A DNA stretch of 64,000 bases, taken from positions 62,001 through 126,000 of the forward strand of contig NZ_RJSG01000006.1 of assembly GCF_003725775.1 (NCBI RefSeq), read 5' to 3'. Numbering within the stretch: position 1 is the stretch's first letter; every line of letters starts with the position of its first letter. Of this stretch, positions 55,240 through 64,000 are shown in pieces. The notes under the pieces are model-generated. The model was not told the origin of the DNA, did not search any database, and saw only the letters and a list, made by a program, of their open reading frames with translations. Made by a program: the position numbers and the translations under genes. The stretch is from Nocardioides marmorisolisilvae (GTDB lineage Bacteria; Actinomycetota; Actinomycetes; Propionibacteriales; Nocardioidaceae).

Positions 55240-55275
55240 CGTCGAGCCCCGGACCAGGTGGTCCGGGGCTCGACG
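55240..55275 (-). terminator. Strong 16-bp hairpin downstream of ino1
   Basis: CGTCGAGCCCCGGACC pairs perfectly with the complementary arm (55260-55275) around an AGGT tetraloop. It lies 30 bp past the ino1 stop on the minus strand. Confidence 0.88.
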
Positions 55276-55304
55276 CCGAAATCAGCTGCTGCAGGGGTGG
55301 AGCG

Positions 55305-56396
55305 TCAGCGCTCGACCTCGCCGCGGATGAAGGCCTCGACCGAAGCCGCGCCCTCGTCGTCGGGACGCTGCACCGGCGGGGACTTCATCAGGTAGGACGA
55401 CGCCGAGAGCAGCGGGCCACCGATGCCGCGGTCCTTGGCGATCTTCGCCGCACGGATCGCGTCGATGATGATGCCGGCCGAGTTCGGGGAGTCCCAGACC
55501 TCGAGCTTGTACTCCAGGTTCAGCGGAACGTCACCGAAGGCACGACCCTCGAGGCGGACGTAGGCCCACTTGCGGTCGTCGAGCCAGGCCACGTAGTCAG
55601 ACGGGCCGATGTGCACGTTGCGGTCGTAGATCTTGCCGGCCAGCGGACCCTCGAGGTTCGAGGTGACGGCCTGGGTCTTGGAGACCTTCTTGGACTCCAG
55701 GCGCTCGCGCTCGAGCATGTTCTTGAAGTCCATGTTGCCGCCGACGTTGAGCTGGTAGGTGCGGTCAAGGACCACGCCGCGGTCCTCGAACAGCTTCGCC
55801 ATCACGCGGTGGGTGATGGTCGCGCCGACCTGGCTCTTGATGTCGTCACCGATGATCGGGACGCCCGCGTCCTCGAACTTCTTGGCCCACTCGGGGTCGG
55901 AGGCGATGAAGACCGGCAGGGCGTTGACGAAGGCCACGCCCGCGTCGATCGCGCACTGCGCGTAGTACTTGTCAGCGACCTCGGAACCCACCGGCAGGTA
56001 GGAGACGAGCACGTCGACCTGGGCGTCCTTGAGGGCCTGGACGACGTCCACCGGCTCGGCGTCGGACTCCTCGATGGTCTCGCGGTAGTACTTGCCGAGG
56101 CCGTCGTTGGTGACACCGCGCAGGACGGTCACGCCGGTCGGCGGGACGTCGGCGATGCGGATGGTGTTGTTCTCCGAGTTGTTGATCGCGTCGGAGAGGT
56201 CGAAGCCGACCTTCTTCGCGTCGACGTCGAACGCCGCCACGAACTCGACGTCGGAGACGTGGTAGTCACCGAAGGTGACGTGCATGAGGCCGGGCACGGA
56301 GCCCGACGGGTCGGCGTTCTTGTAGTACTCGACGCCCTGGACAAGGGAGCTGGCGCAGTTGCCGACTCCCACGATGCCTACGCGAACCTTCGCCAT
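55305..56396 (-). CDS. ino1: Myo-inositol-1-phosphate synthase
   Basis: The 363-aa enzyme converts glucose 6-phosphate to inositol 1-phosphate with NAD, the first step to phosphatidylinositol and mycothiol in actinobacteria. It has the NAD motif [20 protein letters not shown] (6-25), [28 protein letters not shown] and the catalytic lysine region [28 protein letters not shown]. It ends [20 protein letters not shown], typical of the bacterial form. The PadR gene lies 26 bp upstream in the same unit, as in Mycobacterium Rv0046c-Rv0047c. Confidence 0.96.
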   Translation of the reverse strand: MAKVRVGIVGVGNCASSLVQGVEYYKNADPSGSVPGLMHVTFGDYHVSDVEFVAAFDVDAKKVGFDLSDAINNSENNTIRIADVPPTGVTVLRGVTNDGLGKYYRETIEESDAEPVDVVQALKDAQVDVLVSYLPVGSEVADKYYAQCAIDAGVAFVNALPVFIASDPEWAKKFEDAGVPIIGDDIKSQVGATITHRVMAKLFEDRGVVLDRTYQLNVGGNMDFKNMLERERLESKKVSKTQAVTSNLEGPLAGKIYDRNVHIGPSDYVAWLDDRKWAYVRLEGRAFGDVPLNLEYKLEVWDSPNSAGIIIDAIRAAKIAKDRGIGGPLLSASSYLMKSPPVQRPDDEGAASVEAFIRGEVER

Positions 56397-56422
56397 GGCT
56401 GCTCCTTCTGCATTGCTGTTAC

Positions 56423-57025
56423 TCAACTGATTTCGGTTTTCGGTACTGCTGTCTGGGGGGTGGTCGCCGGCGGCGTGGCCCGCGAGCCGGACCGGTCGCT
56501 GCTGGCGCGCTCGGCCTCGATCAGGTCGGTCAGCCAGCGGACCTCGCGCTCGACGGACTCGATCGCGTGGCGCTGGAGCTCGGTGACGTAGCGGTCCGAA
56601 CCGCCGTGCAGGCTGCGGGCGCGGTCGAGGCGCTCCTGCAGCCGGGAGCGGCGACCCTCGAGGATCCGCATCCGGACGCCGGCGTCGGTGCGCGAGAAGA
56701 ACGCGAACCGCATGTTGAAGCTCTCGTCCTCCCACGCGGCCGGACCGGCCTCGGTGATCTCGGAGGCGAAGTACTCGGTGCCGGCCGGGGTGATCTGGTA
56801 GACGATGCGCTGGCGGCGGGAGACCGCGCCGGACATGGTGGTCACCTCGGTGATCCACCCGGCGCGCAGCATCCGCTTCAGCGCGGGGTACAACGAGCCG
56901 TAGGAGAGCAGCCGGGTCCAGCCGAGGAGGAGGTTCAGGCGCTTGCGCAGCTCGTAGCCGTGCAGCGGGGACTCCTGGAGGAGTCCGAGCACCGCCAGCT
57001 CGAGGGTCGCACCCTTGCTCGGCAT
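56423..57025 (-). CDS. PadR-family transcriptional regulator
   Basis: The 200-residue protein begins [30 protein letters not shown], the PadR winged-helix N-terminus, with [20 protein letters not shown] as recognition helix and [11 protein letters not shown] as wing. The C-terminal half (about 100-180) is a helical dimerisation region. It probably represses itself and ino1 through the AT-rich palindromes at 57065-57109. The inducing ligand is unknown. Confidence 0.92.
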   Translation of the reverse strand: MPSKGATLELAVLGLLQESPLHGYELRKRLNLLLGWTRLLSYGSLYPALKRMLRAGWITEVTTMSGAVSRRQRIVYQITPAGTEYFASEITEAGPAAWEDESFNMRFAFFSRTDAGVRMRILEGRRSRLQERLDRARSLHGGSDRYVTELQRHAIESVEREVRWLTDLIEAERASSDRSGSRATPPATTPQTAVPKTEIS

Positions 57026-57064
57026 CGTGTCTGCTTTCCTTTGGTCCGGAAACGTCCGGTTTTG

Positions 57065-57109
57065 TTCGATCTATCGAACCGGTCTATCGATCAAACCTAT
57101 CGCATCGAT
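57065..57109. promoter_or_regulatory. AT-rich palindrome cluster upstream of PadR-ino1
   Basis: TTCGATCTATCGAA (57065-57078) has 6-bp inverted arms, and ATCGAT occurs at 57086-57091 and 57104-57109. This TATCGAT-rich stretch begins 40 bp before the PadR start codon and is far more AT-rich than its surroundings, as expected for a promoter with a PadR operator. Confidence 0.6.
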
Positions 57110-57279
57110 ATATCAACGGCCAAGTTCACGGCGTGTTCACCGGGGAGAGCCGTGCCACACCCCGGTCGTTCGCCGACACGGCCGGGGCCGCTGTGCAGGC
57201 GGGTTTGGGCGGGTCATGGGGGGACGCCGTACCCTCGTCCTGACCTGCCCGTACGAGCTTCCCCCTGGAGTACGAGACC

Positions 57280-59595
57280 GTGAGTTCCAGTACGCCGCGG
57301 CCCCCGCGTCCGAGCGGCAGTCGTGCCCCCGCGAAGAAGGGCACAGCCGCCAAGAAGACCGCTCCGGGAAGCCGGGCCAAGGGCCGGTCCGGCGGCAAGG
57401 GCGGCGGCCGCGCCGCCAAGCCGACGCGCCAGGAGCTGTTCCGCAAGTACCTGCGCTACCTGCTCATCGCCGGTGTCGTCTTCACCGTGCTGATGGTCTC
57501 GGTCTTCTACTTCGCCTACCGGTCGACGCACATCCCGGACCCGAACACGGCGTTCCAGGCGCAGACGACGAACGTCTACTACTCCAACGACAAGACGAAG
57601 ATCGGCACCTTCGCCACCCAGAACCGTGAGTCGATCCCGCTCTCGGAGATCCCGAAGGTGATGCAGGAGGCCGTGGTCGCCGCCGAGGACCGCACCTTCT
57701 GGACCAACAAGGGCATCGACCCCAAGGGCATCCTGCGCGCCGCGTTCTCCAACGCCAAGGGCGGTGCCACCCAGGGCGCCTCGACCATCACCCAGCAGTA
57801 CGTGAAGATCCTCTACCTGTCGCAGGAGCGGACCTTCAAGCGCAAGATCAAGGAAGCCTTCCTGTCCCTGAAGATCCAGCAGGAGCAGTCGAAGTCGCAG
57901 ATCCTCGAGGGCTACCTGAACACCATCTACTTCGGCCGCGGCGCCTACGGCGTGCAGGCGGCCGCCGAGGCGTACTTCGCCCGGCCGGCCAAGGACCTGA
58001 GCGCGTCCGAGGCCGCGATGCTGGCTGCGGTGCTGAACTCGCCGAACTACCTCTCCCCCGACCGCGGCGCCGACGCTCGGGCCGCCCTGCTGAACCGCTA
58101 CGACTACGTGATCAGCGGGATGGTGAAGGCCGGCAAGCTCGACTCGGCCGAGGCCGACAAGATCTCCGGCAAGCTGCCGAAGTTCGTGCCCCTGAGCAAC
58201 AACAACAAGTACGGCGGCCAGAAGGGCTTCATGCTCAGCCTGGTCAAGGACGAGCTGCTGCGGCTCGGCTTCGACGACGCCCAGATCGACGGCGGCGGTC
58301 TCCGGGTCGTCACCACCTTCCAGCCGAGGGCGATGATCGCCGCGAAGAGCGCGGTGAACCAGATCGCGCCCAAGGGCTTGAAGTCGCTGCACGCCGCGGT
58401 CGCCTCGGTCGACGTGAAGACCGGCGGCCTGATCGGCTTCTACGGCGGCCAGGACTACCTGAAGAGCCAGCTCAACTGGGCGACGGCCGCCGACTCCCCG
58501 GGTTCGGCGTTCAAGGCCTTCTCGGTCGCGGCCGGCATCAAGGACGGCTTCAGCCTCAAGGACACCTTCGACGGCAACTCGCCGTACTACTTCCCCGACG
58601 GCAGCAAGGCCGTGAACGAGGGCAGCGGCCAGGGCACCGACTACGGCGCCGCGGTCAGCATGGTCAAGGCGACCGAGCAGTCCATCAACACCGCGTTCAT
58701 CGACATGACCGCGTCGATGAAGAACGGTCCCCGGAAGATGGCCGACATGGCCGAGGCCATGGGCGTCCCGAAGATCCCGGCCAACTACGTCAACGCGCGC
58801 ATCTCCCTGGGTAGCCAGCCGGTCAGCCCGGTGAACATGGCCAACGCCTACGCCACCATCGCCGACGAGGGCGTGCACCACGACCTGTTCGTGGTCTCCA
58901 AGGTGATCAAGGCCAGCGACGGCGAGGTGCTCTACACCGCGGACAAGAAGGGCAAGCGGGCGATCTCCGCGGACATCGCGGCGGACACCAGCTTCGCGCT
59001 CCAGGACGTGGTGAAGAACGGCACCGGCCGCAAGGCGCTGGGCCTCGGTCGCCCGGCCGCCGGCAAGACCGGCACCGCGACCGACGACAAGGGCAACGTG
59101 ATCACGTCCTGGTTCGTCGGCTTCACCCCGCAGGTCTCGACCGCGGTGATGTACGTGCGCGGCAACGGTCGAAAGCCGCTCAACGACTACCTGCCGCCGT
59201 TCCAGGGTGCGACCGGCTACTTCGGTGCCGGCTATCCGACGGCGACCTGGACCGCGGCGATGAAGACGATCATGGACGGCAAGGACGTCGTCCAGTTCCC
59301 GAAGCCCGCCAACGTCGACGGCAAGGCACCGTCGTCGGGTCACGCACCGGCCAAGCCGACGCCGTCGAAGACGCCGACCCCGTCCAAGACGCCGACCCCG
59401 ACGCTGACCCCGACCCCGACGCTGACCCCGACCCCGACGCTGACGCCGACCCCGACCGGGACCCCCACGTCGACCAACACCGACTGCCCGATCCTCAACC
59501 CGAACTGCAACGGCAACGGCGGCGGTAACGGGGGCGGAAACCCGAAGCCGAAGGTGACCGCGGACCGTCCGAGCGCCTACCTGCGGCAGGAGTAG
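57280..59595 (+). CDS. ponA: Bifunctional class A penicillin-binding protein
   Basis: The 771-aa protein has a basic cytoplasmic tail (1-52), a membrane helix (about 57-80), a GT51 glycosyltransferase (about 95-275, with Glu136 in AAEDRTFWTNKG and TQQYVKILYL) and a transpeptidase domain. The transpeptidase shows SAFK (Ser409-Lys412), SIN (468-470) and KTGT (597-600). It polymerises glycan and cross-links peptides outside the membrane. The C-terminal tail has a repeated Thr-Pro tract and a Cys pair (CPILNPNC). The neighbours ino1, PadR and the GT87 gene match the mycobacterial ponA1 locus. Confidence 0.96.
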   Translation: MSSSTPRPPRPSGSRAPAKKGTAAKKTAPGSRAKGRSGGKGGGRAAKPTRQELFRKYLRYLLIAGVVFTVLMVSVFYFAYRSTHIPDPNTAFQAQTTNVYYSNDKTKIGTFATQNRESIPLSEIPKVMQEAVVAAEDRTFWTNKGIDPKGILRAAFSNAKGGATQGASTITQQYVKILYLSQERTFKRKIKEAFLSLKIQQEQSKSQILEGYLNTIYFGRGAYGVQAAAEAYFARPAKDLSASEAAMLAAVLNSPNYLSPDRGADARAALLNRYDYVISGMVKAGKLDSAEADKISGKLPKFVPLSNNNKYGGQKGFMLSLVKDELLRLGFDDAQIDGGGLRVVTTFQPRAMIAAKSAVNQIAPKGLKSLHAAVASVDVKTGGLIGFYGGQDYLKSQLNWATAADSPGSAFKAFSVAAGIKDGFSLKDTFDGNSPYYFPDGSKAVNEGSGQGTDYGAAVSMVKATEQSINTAFIDMTASMKNGPRKMADMAEAMGVPKIPANYVNARISLGSQPVSPVNMANAYATIADEGVHHDLFVVSKVIKASDGEVLYTADKKGKRAISADIAADTSFALQDVVKNGTGRKALGLGRPAAGKTGTATDDKGNVITSWFVGFTPQVSTAVMYVRGNGRKPLNDYLPPFQGATGYFGAGYPTATWTAAMKTIMDGKDVVQFPKPANVDGKAPSSGHAPAKPTPSKTPTPSKTPTPTLTPTPTLTPTPTLTPTPTGTPTSTNTDCPILNPNCNGNGGGNGGGNPKPKVTADRPSAYLRQE
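59357..59460 (+). repeat. Tandem repeat coding Thr-Pro tract in PonA tail
   Basis: An 18-nt unit close to CCGACCCCGACGCTGACC is repeated about three times, preceded by two related CCGTC(C/G)AAGACG units, coding PTPSKTPTPSKTP and then TPTLTP repeats. Copy number is likely to vary by slippage. Confidence 0.8.
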
Positions 59596-59707
59596 GGCGC
59601 TGAACAGGCCGACCCACGAGGACCCCGTCGCCGGAGCCCTCAGCGAGGTCATCGGAGGCCCGGCGGGGTCGCGTGCGCGTCCGCACTCGTGGTGGACGCC
59701 GGTCCGG

Positions 59708-61021
59708 GTGCTGCTCGCGGTCTTCACCGTCGTGTTCGCCCTCGGGTTGGTGCAGAAGTACCCGTGCGGCCACACCAACTGGTCCAGCAACGACGTCCGC
59801 TACAGCAAGATGTGCTACTCCGACGTGCCCTACCTCTACACCGGGCGCGGGTTCGCGGAGCACCAGTGGCCGTACTCCGACGACGACCAGCGCTACAGCG
59901 CGATGGAGTACCCGGTCCTGATCTCCTACTTCGCCTGGGTCGCCTCCGAGATCACCGCGGTGGTCCCGTCCGGTCCGTCCGAGGCGGTTCGCGCCGCGAC
60001 CTCTCCGGACGCGATGTGGGGCCTGCCCGGCATGGACAAGGAGGTGAACACCTACTTCCTGATCACCGCGTTCTTGTTGTTCCTCTGCGGTCTCGGTGCG
60101 GTGTTCTTCCTCGCCGGCGCGAGCCCCGGGCGCCCGTGGGACGCGATGGCGTTCGCCGCCTCACCGATGCTGCTGCTCTCCGCGTTGGTCAACTGGGACC
60201 TGCTCGCGGTGCTGTTCACCGCCGGGGCGCTCTGGGCGTGGGCGCGTGGCCGCCCGCTGCTCGCCGGGGTGATGGTCGGCCTCGGTTTCGCCACCAAGCT
60301 CTACCCGCTGTTCCTGCTCGGCGCCTTCCTCATCGACGCCGTCCGCCGGCGCCGCCCCGACCTGATCGCCACCGCGGCCGTCGCGGCCGGTGCTGTGTGG
60401 TTCCTGGTCAACGCCCCGGCGCTGGCCACCGGCCCCGATCGCTGGAAGGTGTTCTGGACCTTCAACCAGGACCGCGGCGCTGACCTCGGCTCGCTCTGGC
60501 TGGTGCTCGCCCAGCGCGGCCACAACGTCACCCCGCACACCATCAACCTCGTCTCCGGGGTGCTCTTCGTGCTGGCCTGCGTCGGGATCCTCGTGCTCGG
60601 CCTGCGGGCCTGGCGTCGTCCCGAGGTCGCGCAGATCGCGTTCCTGGTCGTCGCGGCGTTCCTGATCGTCAACAAGGTCTACTCGCCGCAGTACGTGCTC
60701 TGGCTGCTGCCGCTGGCGGTGCTCGCCCGACCGAAGTGGCGCGACCTGCTGATCTGGCAGGCCTGCGAGCTGGTCTACTTCGCGGCGGTCTGGATCGACC
60801 TCGGCGGTTGGCTCGAGACGTCGTCCGGCAACCACACGCCGTACCAGGTCGCGATCGTGGTCCGCGTGCTCGGCGAGCTGTACCTGGTGGCGATGGTGGT
60901 CCGGGACATCTGGTTCGCGGTCCCCGACGACTCAGGTGATGACGACCTCGTCGACGTCGGTCGCGGTGAAGCGGACCCGGACCGGCACGGTCTCGCCGAC
61001 GCCGGGCACAGCAACGCCTGA
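59708..61021 (+). CDS. GT87 (DUF2029) polyprenol-mannose-type glycosyltransferase
   Basis: The protein has about ten membrane helices and belongs to the C-fold GT87 mannosyltransferases (mycobacterial PimE relatives): VLQKYPCG near the start, SDVPYLYTGRGFAEHQWPYSD with the catalytic-type Asp, FATKLYPLFLLGAFLIDA and NKVYSPQYVLWLLPLAVLA. From the GTG at 59708 it has 437 residues. The frame stays open back to a CTG at 59600, which is preceded by AGGAG; translation from it would add HEDPVAGALSEVIGGPAGSR and WWTPVRV, a common N-terminus of this family. It probably transfers mannose to a lipid-linked glycan outside the membrane. The last 90 bp overlap the convergent racemase gene. Confidence 0.85.
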   Translation: MLLAVFTVVFALGLVQKYPCGHTNWSSNDVRYSKMCYSDVPYLYTGRGFAEHQWPYSDDDQRYSAMEYPVLISYFAWVASEITAVVPSGPSEAVRAATSPDAMWGLPGMDKEVNTYFLITAFLLFLCGLGAVFFLAGASPGRPWDAMAFAASPMLLLSALVNWDLLAVLFTAGALWAWARGRPLLAGVMVGLGFATKLYPLFLLGAFLIDAVRRRRPDLIATAAVAAGAVWFLVNAPALATGPDRWKVFWTFNQDRGADLGSLWLVLAQRGHNVTPHTINLVSGVLFVLACVGILVLGLRAWRRPEVAQIAFLVVAAFLIVNKVYSPQYVLWLLPLAVLARPKWRDLLIWQACELVYFAAVWIDLGGWLETSSGNHTPYQVAIVVRVLGELYLVAMVVRDIWFAVPDDSGDDDLVDVGRGEADPDRHGLADAGHSNA

Positions 61022-61981
61022 CGGCAGGAACAGCAGCGAGGCCTGCATGTGCGGGGGCTCGGCGAAGTAGCGCGCCTTGCCGGCCACGGTGAACGGCGAC
61101 TTGGCCAGCCCGAGCGCGTCCAGGCCACCGCGGGCAACCGTGCTCACCCGGGCCCGCACCGACGACTCCCCGGTCGGCGCCTCCAGGCCGATGCCGTGCG
61201 CCGTACCGCCGGAGACGACCAGGATCGTCCCGCGCCGTGGCGCTGACCTGCCTCGGTAACCGATCGGCTCGCCGCGGTCGACCGGGTGCGAGTCCAGCAC
61301 GTGCGCACGGACGTCGAGCGCGCCGCGGTCGCCGAGCCACAGCTCGGTGCCGATCCGCTGGCGGAAGCTGATCTCGGGGTACTGCTCGGCAAGGGTGCCG
61401 ACCTCGGCGGCCGTGAGGTGCGAGACCCAGACCGCGCCGGCCAGACCGGCCGCGACGATGTCGGTCAGCAACCGCTCGGCCTCGGCGAGGTTGCCGCCGT
61501 CGCCCAGCGGCAGGTGGATGCTCGCGCCCTCCACCCGTACACCGGGTCGCGAGCGCGCCAGCTCGGCGGCCTCGCGCAGTCCCCGCGCGGTGAACCCGTG
61601 GCGCTTCATCGAGGTCATCCGCTCGAGCACGATCCGCGGTGTGCCGGGTGCGTCGAGGAGCTGCTCGAGGTCCTCGAGCCGGCCGACGGTGTGGATCACC
61701 CGGTCGGCGTGCTTGGCCTTGATCGCGCGGGTCTCGAAGGCGCGCCACCCGGTGAGCACCAGGATGTCGCCGTCGAAACGGCTGGCGACGTCGTCCACCT
61801 CGGTCGGTGTGCCGACCGCGACGGTGTCGACCTCCAGCCAGCCGGAGCGGCGGGCCAGCCGTCGCAACCCGAACCCGTAGCCGTTGCCCTTGATGACCGG
61901 CACCAGGCCCGGGCGACTCGCGGCGACCTCACGCAGGTGCGCGCGCCAACGGTCGCCGTCGACGTGCAGGACCAGGCTCAT
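60932..61981 (-). CDS. Alanine racemase-like fold-type III PLP protein
   Basis: The 349-residue protein has the alanine racemase barrel start LVPVIKGNGYGFGLRRLA, in which Lys31 would bind PLP. It also has VLERMTSMKRHGFTARGL, the motif RIGTELWLGDRGALDVRAHVL, and a C-terminal beta domain. The usual SxxxxxxPY(G) block is not clear, so the exact reaction (L/D alanine or another amino acid) is open. It lies 7 bp downstream of a FemX-like gene and may supply a D-amino acid or take part in bridge formation in the wall. Confidence 0.8.
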   Translation of the reverse strand: MSLVLHVDGDRWRAHLREVAASRPGLVPVIKGNGYGFGLRRLARRSGWLEVDTVAVGTPTEVDDVASRFDGDILVLTGWRAFETRAIKAKHADRVIHTVGRLEDLEQLLDAPGTPRIVLERMTSMKRHGFTARGLREAAELARSRPGVRVEGASIHLPLGDGGNLAEAERLLTDIVAAGLAGAVWVSHLTAAEVGTLAEQYPEISFRQRIGTELWLGDRGALDVRAHVLDSHPVDRGEPIGYRGRSAPRRGTILVVSGGTAHGIGLEAPTGESSVRARVSTVARGGLDALGLAKSPFTVAGKARYFAEPPHMQASLLFLPSGVAVPGVGETVPVRVRFTATDVDEVVIT

Positions 61982-61988
61982 GGCCGCG

Positions 61989-63119
61989 TCACCCCCGTCG
62001 CTTCAGGTAGAGCTGGAAGGCAGCGTAGATGGCCCGGTTCAGCGGCAGGTCCCACTCGCCGGCGTACTCGACCGCCTCGCCGCCGGTGCCGACCTTGAAC
62101 TGGATCAGGCCCAGGTGGGGGTCGTCGGAGGCAAGGGTCTCGGTGATGCCGCGCAGGTCGTAGACCCCTGCTCCGGCGGCCAGCGCGTCGGTGATCATCC
62201 GCCACTGGATCGCGTTCGAGCCGCGGACCTCGCGCTTCTCCGTCGAGGAGGCGCCGTAGGAGTACCAGGTGTGGGTCCCGACCCGGATCCAGATGGTCGA
62301 GGCGACCAGGTCACCCTCGTGCTGGGCCAGGTAGAGCCGGATCCGGTCGGGGTCCTCGCCCTGCAGCGCGGCGTACATCGTCTGGAAGTAGCCCAGTGGC
62401 CGCGGGGTGAAGTGGTCCCGCTCCGCGGTGTGCGCGTAGAGCGCGTGGAAGGCGGGCAGGTCCTCGGCAGTGCCGACAGTGACCTCGACCCCCTCCTTGG
62501 CGGCCTTCTTGATGTTGCGGCGCCAGAGCTGGTTCATGCCCGCCAGGACGTCGTCCTCGGTGCGACCGGCGAGCGGGATCTGGAAGTTGTACTGGGGCTG
62601 GCCCGCGGCGAACCCACCGGCCACCGACTGGCACTGCCAGCCGAGCTCCCGGAGCTGGGAGAGGACCGAGGCGCCGACCTGGCTGCGCTCGCCGGGCGGC
62701 AGCTGCGTCAGGGTGGTGACGGCGTCATCAGCGATGCCGTCCTTGATCTGGGCGGCGTCCCAGCGGCGGGTGACGACCGGCGGCCCGATCCGGATGCCGA
62801 AGGCGCCCTGCGACTTCAGGTGCGCGGCCATCGGGTTCAGCCAGCCACCGAGGTCCTCCGAGGCCCAGTCGATCACCGGGCCCTCGGGCAGGTAGGCGAG
62901 GTAGCGCTTCACCTTCGGCAGCTGCCGGTACAGGACCAGGGCGGCACCGACCAGGGCGTCGCCGGAGAACCAGCCGATCGACTCGGCCTTCCACTCCGCC
63001 TTCACCTGCGCCCATGCCGGCGTCTGCAGGAAGCTGGCCGAGGACTGGCTGTTCAGGAACGCCAGGTGGTCGGCTGCGGAGATCGTCCGCACGGCGAGCG
63101 CGGCTTCAGTGACGGGCAC
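61989..63119 (-). CDS. FemX/FemAB-type peptidoglycan bridge aminoacyltransferase
   Basis: The 376-aa protein has two GNAT-like halves of the Fem family: SSASFLQTPAWAQVKAEWKAE and KRYLAYLPEGPVIDW in the first, and LWRRNIKKAAKEGVEVTVGTA and TWYSYGASSTEKREVRGSNAIQW in the second, ending DLRGITETLASDDPHLGLIQFKVG. Fem proteins transfer an amino acid from tRNA to lipid II. Genera such as Nocardioides have LL-diaminopimelate with a glycine bridge, so glycine is the probable donor. GTG start at 63119. Confidence 0.9.
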   Translation of the reverse strand: MPVTEAALAVRTISAADHLAFLNSQSSASFLQTPAWAQVKAEWKAESIGWFSGDALVGAALVLYRQLPKVKRYLAYLPEGPVIDWASEDLGGWLNPMAAHLKSQGAFGIRIGPPVVTRRWDAAQIKDGIADDAVTTLTQLPPGERSQVGASVLSQLRELGWQCQSVAGGFAAGQPQYNFQIPLAGRTEDDVLAGMNQLWRRNIKKAAKEGVEVTVGTAEDLPAFHALYAHTAERDHFTPRPLGYFQTMYAALQGEDPDRIRLYLAQHEGDLVASTIWIRVGTHTWYSYGASSTEKREVRGSNAIQWRMITDALAAGAGVYDLRGITETLASDDPHLGLIQFKVGTGGEAVEYAGEWDLPLNRAIYAAFQLYLKRRG

Positions 63120-63185
63120 GCACCGAGACTAACGAGACGTCGGTGCCCGGGTCTGCCCGCACCGCGGGGGTCGTGAGGATGACCA

Positions 63186-64000
63186 CTAATCGGTCCCCAG
63201 TCCCGCGAGCTTCGGCGAGGCCCGGTCGATCGACGCCCGCAGCGTCTTCCAGGCGTTGCTCGTCGGATCGATCAGGGCGAAGTGGTCTCCCGGTACCTCG
63301 ATGCGCTCGACCTGTGGACCGCGGTGCCGGGTCAGGTAGGCCGCGGCCTGGGAAGCCGGAACCACCTGGTCGTCGGCAGCGACGACGACGGTCACCGGCT
63401 TGCGTGGGTGCAGCACCAGAGGATCTGCTTCCCGGTAGCGCTCCGGCACCTCGTCCGGGAGGCCGCCGAGCAGCTGGGGCACCGCTGCTCCACCGATGCC
63501 GCGCCGGGCCGCCGTCCGGAGGTCCAGCACTCCGGCCAGGGAGAAGGCACGCTCGGGCAGGAACCGCGGCGGGCCGCCGGGGGTGGCTGCGGTGCGGCTC
63601 GCGGCCCACGCCACGAGCTGCCCACCGGCGGAGTGCCCGAGAGCGTGCCGGGGCAGACCGGGACGCAGACCGTTCACCTTGTCCGGGAGGCGCTCGACCA
63701 GGTCGAACGCCGCCGCGACATCGGTGAAGGTGGCAGGCCAGCCACCACCGTCGCCGAGGCGGCGGTACTCGATGTTCCAGGTCGCGTACCCGTGCTCGTG
63801 CAGGTCGTCGGCGAGCGGTTCCATCAGGTCCGCTCCGTAGCTGCTCGACCAGAAACCTCCGTGCACGAGGACGACGAGGCCGCGTGCGTTCCCACCGGGG
63901 GTGCGCAGGCGACCGAACTGGTCGGCGTGGTCGTTGCCGTAGCGGAAGGTGTTGCTCGCAGGAGCCGGGTTCCTGCTCGAGCAGCCGACGACGCCGACCG
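63186..64000 (-). CDS. Secreted lipoprotein alpha/beta hydrolase, 5' end cut by window edge
   Basis: The frame is open to the right window edge (270 visible codons). The first visible residues, VGVVGCSSRNPAPASNTFRY, show a lipobox (VVGC) and indicate a lipoprotein anchored after export. The hydrolase core has VVLVHGGFW with the oxyanion motif, GHSAGG (nucleophile Ser), a DDQVV acid strand and GDHFALID with the catalytic His. These features place it among prolyl-oligopeptidase-like or esterase-type alpha/beta hydrolases. Substrate unknown; the N-terminus of the signal peptide lies outside the window. Confidence 0.85.
   Translation of the reverse strand, partial: VGVVGCSSRNPAPASNTFRYGNDHADQFGRLRTPGGNARGLVVLVHGGFWSSSYGADLMEPLADDLHEHGYATWNIEYRRLGDGGGWPATFTDVAAAFDLVERLPDKVNGLRPGLPRHALGHSAGGQLVAWAASRTAATPGGPPRFLPERAFSLAGVLDLRTAARRGIGGAAVPQLLGGLPDEVPERYREADPLVLHPRKPVTVVVAADDQVVPASQAAAYLTRHRGPQVERIEVPGDHFALIDPTSNAWKTLRASIDRASPKLAGLGTD

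Noticed and set aside
59357-59460. CRISPR-like tandem repeats
   Set aside because: The units are contiguous without spacers, in frame, and code a Thr-Pro tail of PonA.

Overview
The window is a gene-dense, very GC-rich stretch (GTG starts, 4-base ATGA/GTGA overlaps, strongly GC3-biased codons) of an actinobacterial chromosome. The protein sequences and the gene order point to Nocardioides or a close relative in the Nocardioidaceae. It spans the replication-origin neighbourhood. Strand polarity flips between dnaA (minus, 31.2-32.7 kb) and rpmH (plus, 33.2 kb). dnaA-dnaN-gnd-recF-DUF721-gyrB-gyrA-DUF3566-tRNA-Ile-DLW39-tRNA-Ala run leftward. rpmH-rnpA-yidD-yidC-jag-rsmG-parA-parB run rightward, with two perfect parS sites. 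Further right is the conserved actinobacterial envelope block, in an order closely matching Mycobacterium Rv3907-Rv3915: cca, DUF6049, murJ, pseudokinase, sigM, anti-sigma, trxB, trxA and the pseudo-amidase cwlM. It is followed by ino1-PadR, ponA, a GT87 mannosyltransferase-like protein, an alanine-racemase-like protein and a FemX-like bridge enzyme.

The left 21 kb is accessory. (i) 0.7-3.9 kb: an ECF41 (SigJ-like) sigma factor divergent from an FAD/NAD oxidoreductase and an alpha/beta hydrolase. Both sides of the intergenic region carry an identical-format TGTCACA-N16-CGTC promoter. (ii) 3.9-9.4 kb: a DUF916 (WxL-interacting) protein, a secreted metallophosphatase ending in a WxL-like domain, a BMP-like secreted protein and a HupE/UreJ permease; a short motif is shared between two of the promoter or leader regions. 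(iii) 9.5-11.4 kb: a RimB-like retropepsin/zinc protease divergent from a RimK ligase fused to an RCK_C-like domain. (iv) 12.5-15.5 kb: a SURF1-cobQ-cobK operon. (v) 16.4-20.3 kb: an SDR and a DUF1295/FAD-oxidoreductase pair, each preceded by a perfect KstR-type palindrome, with a Phd-VapC toxin-antitoxin pair and a cupin between them. (vi) a class F sortase.

The most unusual signal is a 12-mer, TGTCGACAAAGC, present three times within 6 kb of the origin: inside dnaA domain II, inside rnpA and just after parB. Each copy lies in a sharply AT-richer patch, and the coding copies force rare codons (including ATA). Two copies agree over 18 of 20 positions and another pair over 15 of 15. I know of no named element of this form; it could be an undescribed origin-proximal protein-binding site.

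No rRNA, CRISPR array, insertion sequence, prophage or integrase was seen. The first gene (1-255) and the last gene (63186-64000) are cut by the window edges.
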